Below, piece after piece: positions 1 through 4,479 of a DNA stretch of 5,740 nucleotides. Each line of letters starts with the position of its first letter. The stretch's first letter is position 1. The notes beneath the pieces were generated by a model. That model made no database searches. It was given only the letters and a program-made list of their open reading frames with translations, and had not been told where the DNA came from. Source of the DNA: an uncultured Treponema sp. (lineage in GTDB: Bacteria > Spirochaetota > Spirochaetia > Treponematales > Treponemataceae); the NCBI GenBank assembly GCA_937923945.1, contig CALDWC010000039.1, positions 1-5,740 of the forward strand. Reading direction: 5' to 3'. Position numbers and translations under genes: made by a program.

Positions 1-32
1 ACATAGTATGTTTTAAAAATTTCATACTATGT
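1..32. repeat. AT-rich perfect inverted repeat at window edge
   Basis: Bases 1-10 (ACATAGTATG) and 23-32 (CATACTATGT) are perfect reverse complements around a 12-base A/T loop. T residues follow at 32-36. The first eight bases recur in direct orientation at 44-51. The hairpin could end plus-strand transcription coming from the left, but its stem is G+C-poor, so an operator or a remnant of a mobile end is equally possible. The structure may continue left of the window. Confidence 0.55.
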
Positions 33-87
33 TTTTATGATAAACATAGTACATTTTTGGTAAAATACAAAAAAGCCTTATTTTTCA

Positions 88-204
88 AAGACGCTAAACG
101 CTGATTAAAGGCTTGACGCCGGTTAACAGTGTCTTCGTTAAACGAGCCGCTGCATGGTACTTAAGAGAGACTGTGATTAATCCTCGATTGAAGTATTTAG
201 TGCC
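88..204 (-). repeat. Repeat unit A of a dispersed family
   Basis: The right end in minus orientation is a short coding-like tail, AALNTSIED followed by a stop, at 177-206. Next comes an imperfect hairpin (ACAGT at 126-130 against ACTGT at 170-174, with TCTT and AAGA inside). The left end is the core box at 96-120, which starts AAACGCTGATTAAAGG on the plus strand. AAGACGCT at 88-95 can pair with AGTGTCTT at 128-135 through one G-T pair. The same order of parts recurs in unit B (367-466), and the 25-base core is identical to bases 5691-5715. No transposase or clear target-site duplication is visible, so its class is unknown. It could be a miniature mobile element or the decayed end of a gene family. 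Confidence 0.6.
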
Positions 205-278
205 GCACCATGACAGGCAAGGTCTCCTGCCATTTTGAGAAAAGCGAGGAATAATCCCTGCACGAAATGAGTGCGCAT
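177..278 (-). other. Doubtful 33-residue reading frame inside repeat unit A
   Basis: An ATG at 278 opens a 33-codon frame ending in TAA at 177-179. The peptide begins MRTHFVQG and ends AALNTSIED. There is no signal peptide or recognisable domain. An AAGG lies about nine bases upstream, a weak ribosome binding site. Unit B ends a matching frame with EALINSIEN and a stop at the corresponding place, but an in-frame TAG directly precedes that peptide, so B is broken. A second frame on the same strand (94-282, TTG start) overlaps it and reads through the hairpin. Conservation of the tail suggests that the family once encoded protein, or that the DNA is conserved for another reason. I cannot assign a function, and it may not be expressed. 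Confidence 0.25.
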
Positions 279-284
279 GCAATC

Positions 285-330
285 TTACCTTGTGTAAGGC
301 GATCGCATTACCTCATGTAAGATGATCGCA
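285..330. repeat. Two tandem 23-bp repeats, possible third decayed unit
   Basis: Bases 285-307 and 308-330 are adjacent 23-bp units that both begin TTACCT and end GATCGCA. They differ at only four positions, as two dinucleotide changes (TG to CA, and GC to AT). Each can form a small hairpin with TTAC and GTAA arms around five bases. Unit 1 contains the 8-bp palindrome GCGATCGC. Bases 331-349 look like a decayed third unit. Its TGCGATGAT forms an inverted repeat with ATGATCGCA at 322-330, with one mismatch. The array lies between repeat units A and B, just upstream (minus sense) of the short frame at 177-278. Confidence 0.6.
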
Positions 331-366
331 TTACTATTACTGCGATGATAGGGTGATAAGTGTTTA

Positions 367-466
367 AAGGAAACGCCGATTAAAGGCTTGACACTGAAAA
401 CTAGTCTTTTTAAAACATCAGTTTTTGAAAGACTACCCTCAATTCTCTATTGAATTAATCAGTGCC
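367..466 (-). repeat. Repeat unit B, diverged copy of unit A
   Basis: Bases 367-392 match 5687-5712 with one difference in 26, and 371-392 match 96-117 with one difference in 22. A strong hairpin follows: 403-416 pairs with 421-434 (outer AGTCTTT against AAAGACT) around the loop ATCA, with one G-T pair and one mismatch. Beyond it, GAAAGACT at 427-434 parallels GAGAGACT at 165-172 of unit A. On the minus strand 437-466 encodes EALINSIEN plus stop, parallel to AALNTSIED of unit A. An upstream in-frame TAG shows that any former gene is broken here. B is about 13 bases shorter than A between core and tail. Confidence 0.6.
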
Positions 467-635
467 TCCTAGACAAACGAAATTTTAAAAAATATAAAAG
501 TCATGTGCAAACAATTGAATCTAAGACCTGCGTTACATAAATCAGGATAAGTTTGTATCGATGATTTATCTATCACGGGCAATTTTAACTTTTCCACATG
601 AAGTAGCGAAAAACAAAAATTGTTAAGCGGTAATT
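467..635. other. Non-coding stretch downstream of dnaB
   Basis: I see no gene here. On the minus strand, reading away from dnaB, a weak AACAA-TTT-TTGTT stem followed by T residues lies at about 608-625. It is too poor in G+C to call a terminator with any confidence. The rest is AT-rich without a clear promoter or repeat. Confidence 0.4.
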
Positions 636-1976
636 TTATTGCATTAGCGATTTTTCCGTGTATTTAGCGAAGCGGTCTTTGAATACAAGTTTTATGACAC
701 CGGTCGGTCCGTTTCGGTGTTTCGATAAACTCAAGTCGGTTTCAATACCGTCGTTTTCTTTTCTTTCATCTTTGCCGATATTTCGGTCGCGGTTTAAAAA
801 CATCACGAGGTCGGCATCCTGCTCAATCGCACCCGATCCGCGGATATTCGCGAGCGACGGCTGCTTTCCTTCCGCTTCACGCCCCAGCTGCGACAAGGCA
901 ATCACGGGAATTTGCAGCTCACGGGCGAGTGCTTTCAGCGACCGTGAAATTTCCGCCATTTGATCGAACGGCTGTAAGTGAGGATTATCCGACGTAATCA
1001 ACCCGATGTAGTCGATAAAAACAATTTTTACGTTTTCTGCCCGTATCAGTTGGCGGGTGAGCGCTTTTAAATCGAGCATTTTCATATTGGGCATATCAAC
1101 GATAAAAGCGGGTTTTTCGTAAATATTCCCCGCGGCGTCGGAAAGACGCGCCAGCTCCGGCGGCGTAAGCCGACCGTTCCGCATGCTGTTCATTGAAATA
1201 TTCGCTTCCAAAGCAAAAAGACGCTGCATGATCTGTTCGCGCCCCATTTCCAACGAAAAAAAAGCCGCCGGAATTTTTTCATGTACGGCAATATGCGAAA
1301 ACATGGAAAGAGCCAATGCGGTTTTCCCGATACCGGGACGCGCTCCGATAATGATGAGGTCTGAATTTTGAAAACCGCTTGTTAAATCATCAAGCGAAGG
1401 AAATCCGCTCGAAATTCCTAAAAGCTGACTCGGATTTTTTTCCCGCTCTTCGATTTTAGTCAGTACCGCTTGAATCAGTTCTTTCGGTTTACTGTACGTT
1501 GCCCGCTGTCCCGCTTCCGTTATTTCAAAGAGTCGTTGTTGTGCATCTTCCAAAAGTTCAGTACCTTTTTTTGACGGTTCAAAGCAGTCAGCGTGCGTTT
1601 TTGATGAAACTTGCACCAAGCTCCGTTTAATTGCCGCATCCAGCACAATTGAGGCATAATATTCAATATTTTCAGAGGTTGGTACGAGTGAAGGCAGTGT
1701 CGCAATATACGCCCGTCCGCCGACTTTGTCGAGGAGATTTTTTTCACGGAGTTTGTCGGCGAGTACGAGCATATCGGGCGTGTTATTTTCATTGATGAGG
1801 TCTCGAATGGTTTCAAAAATAAGTTTGTGCTGGGGACTGTAAAAACTGTCCGGACGCAAAAAAGCAACCCGATCAAACGCGTCGGAATCCAGCAATAATG
1901 CACCCAAAACCGCTTTTTCCGCTTCAAGATTTTGGGGCGGAACAATTTCCGTCCTCTTTGTTTGTTCATCAGCCAT
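636..1976 (-). CDS. dnaB: Replicative DNA helicase DnaB
   Basis: Ring-shaped hexameric 5'-3' helicase that unwinds DNA at the replication fork and works with DnaG primase and SSB in the cytoplasm. The protein has 446 residues, close to the usual 440-470. The N-terminal primase-interacting domain covers about residues 10-115 (PPQNLEAEKAVLGALLLDS). The RecA-like ATPase domain starts near 185. It shows Walker A GARPGIGKT at 211-219, the FFSLEM motif at 239-244 with the likely catalytic Glu, Walker B VFIDYIGL at about 319-326, SQLGRE at 362-367, RGSGAIEQDAD at 379-389 and KHRNGPTG at 419-426. There is no intein. I chose ATG 1976 because GAGAGGAG at 1983-1990 sits six bases upstream. A TTG six bases earlier, at 1982, is too close to that site. 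It is last in the minus-strand cluster, separated from rplI by a terminator hairpin. Confidence 0.97.
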   Translation of the reverse strand: MADEQTKRTEIVPPQNLEAEKAVLGALLLDSDAFDRVAFLRPDSFYSPQHKLIFETIRDLINENNTPDMLVLADKLREKNLLDKVGGRAYIATLPSLVPTSENIEYYASIVLDAAIKRSLVQVSSKTHADCFEPSKKGTELLEDAQQRLFEITEAGQRATYSKPKELIQAVLTKIEEREKNPSQLLGISSGFPSLDDLTSGFQNSDLIIIGARPGIGKTALALSMFSHIAVHEKIPAAFFSLEMGREQIMQRLFALEANISMNSMRNGRLTPPELARLSDAAGNIYEKPAFIVDMPNMKMLDLKALTRQLIRAENVKIVFIDYIGLITSDNPHLQPFDQMAEISRSLKALARELQIPVIALSQLGREAEGKQPSLANIRGSGAIEQDADLVMFLNRDRNIGKDERKENDGIETDLSLSKHRNGPTGVIKLVFKDRFAKYTEKSLMQ

Positions 1977-1982
1977 ACTCAA

Positions 1983-1990
1983 CTCCTCTC
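1983..1990 (-). promoter_or_regulatory. dnaB ribosome binding site
   Basis: On the minus strand this reads GAGAGGAG, ending six bases before ATG 1976. It decides the start against the alternative TTG at 1982. It lies only three bases beyond the T-run of the upstream terminator hairpin, so folding of that hairpin could affect access to it. Confidence 0.8.
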
Positions 1991-1993
1991 ATT

Positions 1994-2040
1994 AAAAAAG
2001 GCAACCGTATAACGAAATCCGTTTACCGGTTGCCTTTTTT
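1994..2040 (-). terminator. Rho-independent terminator or attenuator between rplI and dnaB
   Basis: Bases 1994-2007 pair perfectly with 2027-2040 (core GGCAACCG against CGGTTGCC, flanked by A6 and T6). A further AACG/CGTT helix forms at 2011-2014 and 2020-2023. With runs of A and T on both flanks the hairpin can terminate in both directions. On the minus strand it closes rpsF-ssb-rpsR-rplI. Its T-run ends 17 bases before the dnaB start, leaving no room for a promoter in between. dnaB must therefore depend on read-through or on a promoter upstream of or inside the hairpin. Confidence 0.85.
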
Positions 2041-2084
2041 TCTTTAATCACGAAATGATGCAAAAACGCACCATGTATTTTCGG

Positions 2085-2675
2085 TTAATTCTCCACTTCC
2101 ACGGCTTCGTTTTCAGCAGGCGCCGGATTTCCCGGTGCCGCTTCTGTCGAAGCTTCCGCAGTGGTTTCTGCCGCTTCTTCTTTTTTTGCACGCGGCTTTT
2201 TTCCGCTCGCTTTCGCTTCTACTTCCGGCAGTTTTGCTTCAACCACAACCGGTAGTTTTGCAACGGCATTTTCGTACAGTTTAACGGAAACTTCAAACTT
2301 GCCTGCCGTTTTAATGGTGCTGCCCGGCACTTCAATGCGTTTCCTTTCAATGTCAAAGCCCTGTTTTGCGAGCTCATCGGCAAGCGTTTGAGCTGTTACC
2401 GAACCGTAGAGCTTTCCGTTCGGACCTGCAGAAACCGCAATCGTCACGGTCAACGCTTCGATGCGCTCTTTTAAGCTCTTTGCGTTTTCGCGTTTTTCAG
2501 CTTTACGAGCTTCAATTTGATCGCGGATACTTTCAAAGTAGGCAACCGCTTCTTTCGTGTACGGCATCGCAAGACCGCGCGGTAACAAATAGTTCCGTGC
2601 ATATCCGTTTGCAACTTCTTTTACATCACCTTCTTCACCGAGGTGCTTTACGTCTTCGTTCAAAATAACTTTCAT
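2085..2675 (-). CDS. rplI: 50S ribosomal protein L9 with extended C-terminal tail
   Basis: L9 binds domain V of 23S rRNA near the L1 stalk and helps keep the reading frame. The protein has 196 residues against a usual figure near 150. The N-terminal RNA-binding domain (residues 1 to about 50) has the signature GEEGDVKEVANGYARNYL from 14, then LPRGLA. A long charged connecting helix spans about 45-75 (RDQIEARKAEKRENAKSLKE). The C-terminal domain covers about 76-148 (NGKLYGSVT at 86-94; STIKTAGKFEV at 119-129). Residues from about 149 form a low-complexity tail, first Lys-rich (GKKPRAKKEE) then Ala/Glu/Pro-rich, which the family core lacks. ATG 2675 gives the canonical MKVILNEDV start and has AGGAG five bases upstream. 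A longer frame from 2729 would add 18 atypical residues across a leader hairpin. A terminator follows. Confidence 0.96.
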   Translation of the reverse strand: MKVILNEDVKHLGEEGDVKEVANGYARNYLLPRGLAMPYTKEAVAYFESIRDQIEARKAEKRENAKSLKERIEALTVTIAVSAGPNGKLYGSVTAQTLADELAKQGFDIERKRIEVPGSTIKTAGKFEVSVKLYENAVAKLPVVVEAKLPEVEAKASGKKPRAKKEEAAETTAEASTEAAPGNPAPAENEAVEVEN

Positions 2676-2688
2676 ACAAGCTCCTATC

Positions 2689-2795
2689 GGTGAATCCGTT
2701 TTAGAATTCACCTTTAAATTTATTTCCAATGTGCTTTTCCAAGGGAGTCGGAAAAGTCTATGAGGGGCTGGTTACCGAGAACCCCTAATCCTCAT
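2689..2795 (-). promoter_or_regulatory. Structured rpsR-rplI intergenic leader with three hairpins
   Basis: Three hairpins fill most of the 136 bases between rpsR and rplI. The first, at 2760-2795, has ATGAGG pairing with CCTCAT, plus inner GG/CC and GGTT/AACC pairs. The second, at 2734-2756, has CTTTTCC pairing with GGAAAAG around nine bases. The third, at 2689-2712, has nine pairs (GGTGAATCC against GAATTCACC with one G-T) and ends three bases before the rplI Shine-Dalgarno at 2681-2685. None has a proper T-run on the minus strand, so they look like mRNA processing or translation-control elements and not terminators. I know of no named motif that fits. The pairings are visible in the sequence; the function is inferred. 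Confidence 0.55.
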
Positions 2796-2811
2796 TGATT
2801 TTGCCGCTCGT

Positions 2812-3138
2812 TTATTCGTTTGAAACGTACGGCAGAAGCGCTAACGCACGCGCGCGCTTGATTTCGAGGGCGAGTTTTCGCTGGTGCTTTGCGCAAGTTC
2901 CGGTAATGCGGCGAGGTAAAATTTTACCGCGTTCGGTAATAAATCGGCGAAGGGCATCTGCATCCTTGTAGTCGATTTTCATTTTCTGCGAACAAAAGCG
3001 GCACACGCGCTTTCGATAAAAGCTGCGGTTTTTGTGACTGCTTTTGTCTTCACCGTCACGGATATTTTCCGCCATGTTTGCTTCAACATCAACACCAACC
3101 ATTGACTCCGATTCAATATTTTCGTTTACATCCGACAT
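2812..3138 (-). CDS. rpsR: 30S ribosomal protein S18, zinc-binding type, with acidic N-terminal extension
   Basis: S18 pairs with S6 on the platform of the 30S subunit and binds the central domain of 16S rRNA. The protein has 108 residues against a usual 75-90. The conserved core begins near residue 38 (SFYRKRVCRFC) and runs through DYKDADALRRFITERGKILPRRITGTCAKHQRKLALEIKRARALALLP. Cys46 and Cys49 (CRFC) with Cys82 and His85 (CAKH) form a plausible zinc site, as in the cysteine-containing S18 type. Residues 1 to about 37 are Asp/Glu/Asn-rich and are not part of the S18 core. Met13 and Met22 could be alternative starts, but ATG 3138 has AGGAG six bases upstream and the others lack a comparable site. 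The gene starts 44 bases after ssb ends. The rpsF-ssb-rpsR order is common in bacteria and lets S6 and S18 be made together. Confidence 0.96.
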   Translation of the reverse strand: MSDVNENIESESMVGVDVEANMAENIRDGEDKSSHKNRSFYRKRVCRFCSQKMKIDYKDADALRRFITERGKILPRRITGTCAKHQRKLALEIKRARALALLPYVSNE

Positions 3139-3182
3139 AGTTTTCTCCTGTTTTTATGCTTTTTTCAATGTTCCGAAACGGA

Positions 3183-3710
3183 CTAAAAAGGAATATTGTC
3201 CAACTCGGAATCATCATAATCTCCGCCGTAATTTTCAGCCGGCGACTGCTGTTTTTGATAACTTTGACCGGCAGTTTGCGACCTGTTTTGGTAGTTTGAG
3301 CGATTTTGATAATTTCCGCCGTTCTGTCCTGCGTTTTGATGATTTGTACCGCTTGCGTTGCCGCCATTATTGGCATAGCCGCCCGGATTACCGCCTATCA
3401 GCTGTAGATTAGAAGCAATGATTTCAACCTTTGAACGGGGTTGTCCGTCTTGCTCCCAGCGGTTTTGCCGCAGTTCGCCTTCAACGCATACCTGTTTCCC
3501 TTTTACGAGATACTGATTCAGCGTTTCGCCCATCTTTCCCCACAGAACAATGTCAAAAAAACTCGCTTCGTCTTCCCACGTATCGCCGTTTTTCCGTCTG
3601 CGGTTTACCGCAATCGAAAACGTGCAAACGGGGACACCGCTTCCCGTGTATTTGAGCTCGGCATCTCTGGTTAATCTTCCTACCAAAATGACGCGATTAA
3701 TGTCTGCCAT
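3183..3710 (-). CDS. ssb: Single-stranded DNA-binding protein SSB
   Basis: Tetrameric SSB protects single-stranded DNA during replication, repair and recombination and recruits partners through its C-terminal tip. The 175-residue length is typical. The OB fold covers about 1-106, starting MADINRVILVGRLTRDAEL, with FSIAVNRR at 31-38, WEDEASFFDIVLWGK at 45-59 and VEGELRQNRW at 76-85. Residues 107-165 form a Gly/Asn/Gln-rich disordered linker containing the repeat NYQNRS-NYQNRS at 133-144. The acidic tip ends DDSELDNIPF, a normal partner-binding end. I chose ATG 3710, which matches family starts. An in-frame TTG at 3716 lies only about four bases from the GAGGA ribosome binding site, which itself sits in the last codons of rpsF. 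Six bases separate rpsF and ssb, so the two are probably translationally linked. Confidence 0.97.
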   Translation of the reverse strand: MADINRVILVGRLTRDAELKYTGSGVPVCTFSIAVNRRRKNGDTWEDEASFFDIVLWGKMGETLNQYLVKGKQVCVEGELRQNRWEQDGQPRSKVEIIASNLQLIGGNPGGYANNGGNASGTNHQNAGQNGGNYQNRSNYQNRSQTAGQSYQKQQSPAENYGGDYDDSELDNIPF

Positions 3711-3716
3711 TTGCAA

Positions 3717-3998
3717 TTAGTCCTCAAGTTTTATAAACAACGAAGTTAAAATGGCATCAACCAACTTAAGCCGTTTTGTTACTTCGTTAATTCGCGAAGG
3801 ATCCGCTTCGAGATTAAACAACACATAGCGCCCCTTTTCTTTTTTTCGGATCGGATACGCCAAGGTTCTATCGCCGAACTGATCTTCGCTCAACAGTTTA
3901 ATGCCAAATTCATCGAAAATAGCATGTACGGATTCCAATGCCGGTTTATAAATGTCGTCATCAACAGTAAAAACCGCCATAAATTCATATTTTCTCAT
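3717..3998 (-). CDS. rpsF: 30S ribosomal protein S6
   Basis: S6 forms a dimer with S18 on the 30S platform and helps assemble the central domain of 16S rRNA. The 93 residues match the short bacterial S6 forms without the long acidic tail of E. coli. The ferredoxin-like fold is represented by RKYEFMAVFTVDDD at the start, RTLAYPIRKKEKGRYVLFNLEA in the middle and EVTKRLKLVDAILTSLFIKLED at the end. ATG 3998 has AGGAGG five bases upstream, the strongest ribosome binding site in the cluster. It is the first gene of the minus-strand operon, about 66 bases after the predicted transcription start. A structured leader lies between promoter and gene. Confidence 0.97.
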   Translation of the reverse strand: MRKYEFMAVFTVDDDIYKPALESVHAIFDEFGIKLLSEDQFGDRTLAYPIRKKEKGRYVLFNLEADPSRINEVTKRLKLVDAILTSLFIKLED

Positions 3999-4021
3999 GT
4001 ATTCCTCCTATGGACATAAGT

Positions 4022-4052
4022 CTCCGGCTTTCCGCACGGAATAACACCGGAG
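4022..4052 (-). promoter_or_regulatory. rpsF leader hairpin, possible S6:S18 autoregulatory site
   Basis: CTCCGG at 4022-4027 pairs with CCGGAG at 4047-4052. Inside, TTCC at 4030-4033 pairs with GGAA at 4038-4041 around four bases, leaving an internal loop. ACAT and ATGT outside the main stem (near 4012-4015 and 4061-4064) can extend it. Many bacteria have an rpsF leader RNA with a CCG-containing internal loop that the S6:S18 complex binds. Position and CCG-rich sequence fit that family, but I have not matched the consensus base by base. Confidence 0.45.
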
Positions 4053-4070
4053 CAGTGAGAATGTTCGGGG

Positions 4071-4099
4071 AGTATATCATAAAACAAAAAAACTGTCAA
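4071..4099 (-). promoter_or_regulatory. Promoter of the rpsF-ssb-rpsR-rplI operon
   Basis: On the minus strand TTGACA (4094-4099) is followed after exactly 17 bases by TATACT (4071-4076). Transcription should start near 4064-4066. An A/T-rich stretch just upstream (about 4105-4116) may act as an UP element. The bases after the -10 box are CCCCG, a G+C-rich discriminator of the kind linked to growth-rate control in other bacteria. An overlapping TTGACT five bases further upstream would give a 22-base spacing and is less likely. Confidence 0.85.
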
Positions 4100-4155
4100 G
4101 TCAATAATTTTTTTTACACCGAAAAGAATGCGTCTCTTTTGTGTTTGCAGTTTGC

Positions 4156-4233
4156 ACCGTTTCCACGTCCGCCGTTTTTCTAACGAATCAGGTGCGGTAA
4201 CGCTCTGTGAACGGCGGACGGGTAGGAGACGGT
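4156..4233. repeat. 78-base rod-like inverted repeat in the divergent intergenic region
   Basis: ACCGTTTCC (4156-4164) pairs with GGAGACGGT (4225-4233) with one G-T pair. CGTCCGCCGTT (4166-4176) pairs perfectly with AACGGCGGACG (4210-4220). At the apex GCG-GTAA-CGC (4194-4203), extended by CAG/CTG, forms a short stem with a GNRA-type loop. Bases 4234-4246 are close to AAAAAAGTTTTTT, so on the plus strand the rod is followed by a T-run like a terminator. No plus-strand gene precedes it, because the neighbour on that side is the minus-strand rpsF operon. It could insulate the two divergent promoters, be a miniature repeat element or be a small RNA. Confidence 0.7.
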
Positions 4234-4312
4234 AAAAAAGTTTTTTCGGCACTTCTGAAAATTTTTTTTAATTATTTTTTGTTGCGTGTAGCTCGGTGCT
4301 TTGTACTTTATC

Positions 4313-4332
4313 AAAAAAATTATAATTTTTTT
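4313..4332. promoter_or_regulatory. Perfect 20-bp AT palindrome upstream of the tRNA-Lys promoter
   Basis: Seven A, TTATAA, seven T: a perfect 20-bp palindrome made only of A and T. It ends 11 bases before the -35 box, about -47 to -66 from the expected start, where an UP element would bind the RNA polymerase alpha subunits. It contains TATAAT on both strands but has no well-spaced -35 partner, so it is not called a promoter. Confidence 0.5.
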
Positions 4333-4343
4333 CTGAAAAGGGC

Positions 4344-4372
4344 TTGACAAAGTTATGCAAAATCGCTATACT
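4344..4372 (+). promoter_or_regulatory. Promoter of tRNA-Lys and probably xseA
   Basis: TTGACA (4344-4349), a 17-base spacer and TATACT (4367-4372). The two hexamers and the spacing are identical to those of the divergent rpsF promoter. Transcription should start near 4379, about ten bases before the tRNA. It is the only convincing plus-strand promoter ahead of xseA. Confidence 0.88.
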
Positions 4373-4388
4373 CTGATTATTGTTTTTC

Positions 4389-4461
4389 GGGCTATTAGCT
4401 CAGTAGGTAGAGCAACGCCCTTTTAAGGCGTGGGTCACTGGTTCGAATCCAGTATAGCTCA
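4389..4461 (+). tRNA. tRNA-Lys (anticodon UUU)
   Basis: A complete 73-base cloverleaf. Acceptor arms GGGCTAT and ATAGCTC form seven pairs with one G-T at 2-71. The D stem is GCTC/GAGC and the anticodon stem ACGCC/GGCGT. The loop CTTTTAA has anticodon TTT, the variable loop is GGGTC, and the T stem ACTGG/CCAGT encloses TTCGAAT. The discriminator base is A, and the CCA end is not encoded (TCG follows), so it must be added after transcription. The anticodon reads AAA and, by wobble, AAG lysine codons. The gene lies 18 bases upstream of the first possible xseA start, with no terminator between them. Confidence 0.97.
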
Positions 4462-4479
4462 TCGGTTTTCTTAGGAATA

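Noticed and set aside
94..282. 62-codon minus-strand frame across repeat unit A
   Set aside because: It needs a TTG start without a ribosome binding site and crosses the hairpin and core. It overlaps a shorter ATG frame, so it is better described as part of the repeat.
285..349. Short CRISPR array
   Set aside because: The 23-bp units abut directly with no spacers, there are only two clear units, and no cas genes are nearby.
388..416. Promoter-like TTGACA-17-TAAAAC on the plus strand in repeat unit B
   Set aside because: The -10 box matches only four of six bases and overlaps a stable hairpin arm. No plus-strand gene follows, and it would run against dnaB.
88..466. Insertion sequence
   Set aside because: No transposase fragment, no clear terminal inverted repeats and no target-site duplication could be found, so only a repeat family is claimed.
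3431..3674. Plus-strand frames opposite ssb
   Set aside because: They are antisense frames of a strongly conserved gene with no ribosome binding site. The same applies to frames opposite dnaB, rplI and xseA.
3995..4252. 85-codon minus-strand frame upstream of rpsF
   Set aside because: It runs through the rpsF promoter, the leader hairpin and one arm of the intergenic rod. It has no ribosome binding site and resembles no protein I know.
4301..4326. TTGTAC with TATAAT in the AT palindrome as an extra plus-strand promoter
   Set aside because: The 14-base spacing is too short, and the perfect 17-base promoter at 4344-4372 explains tRNA expression.
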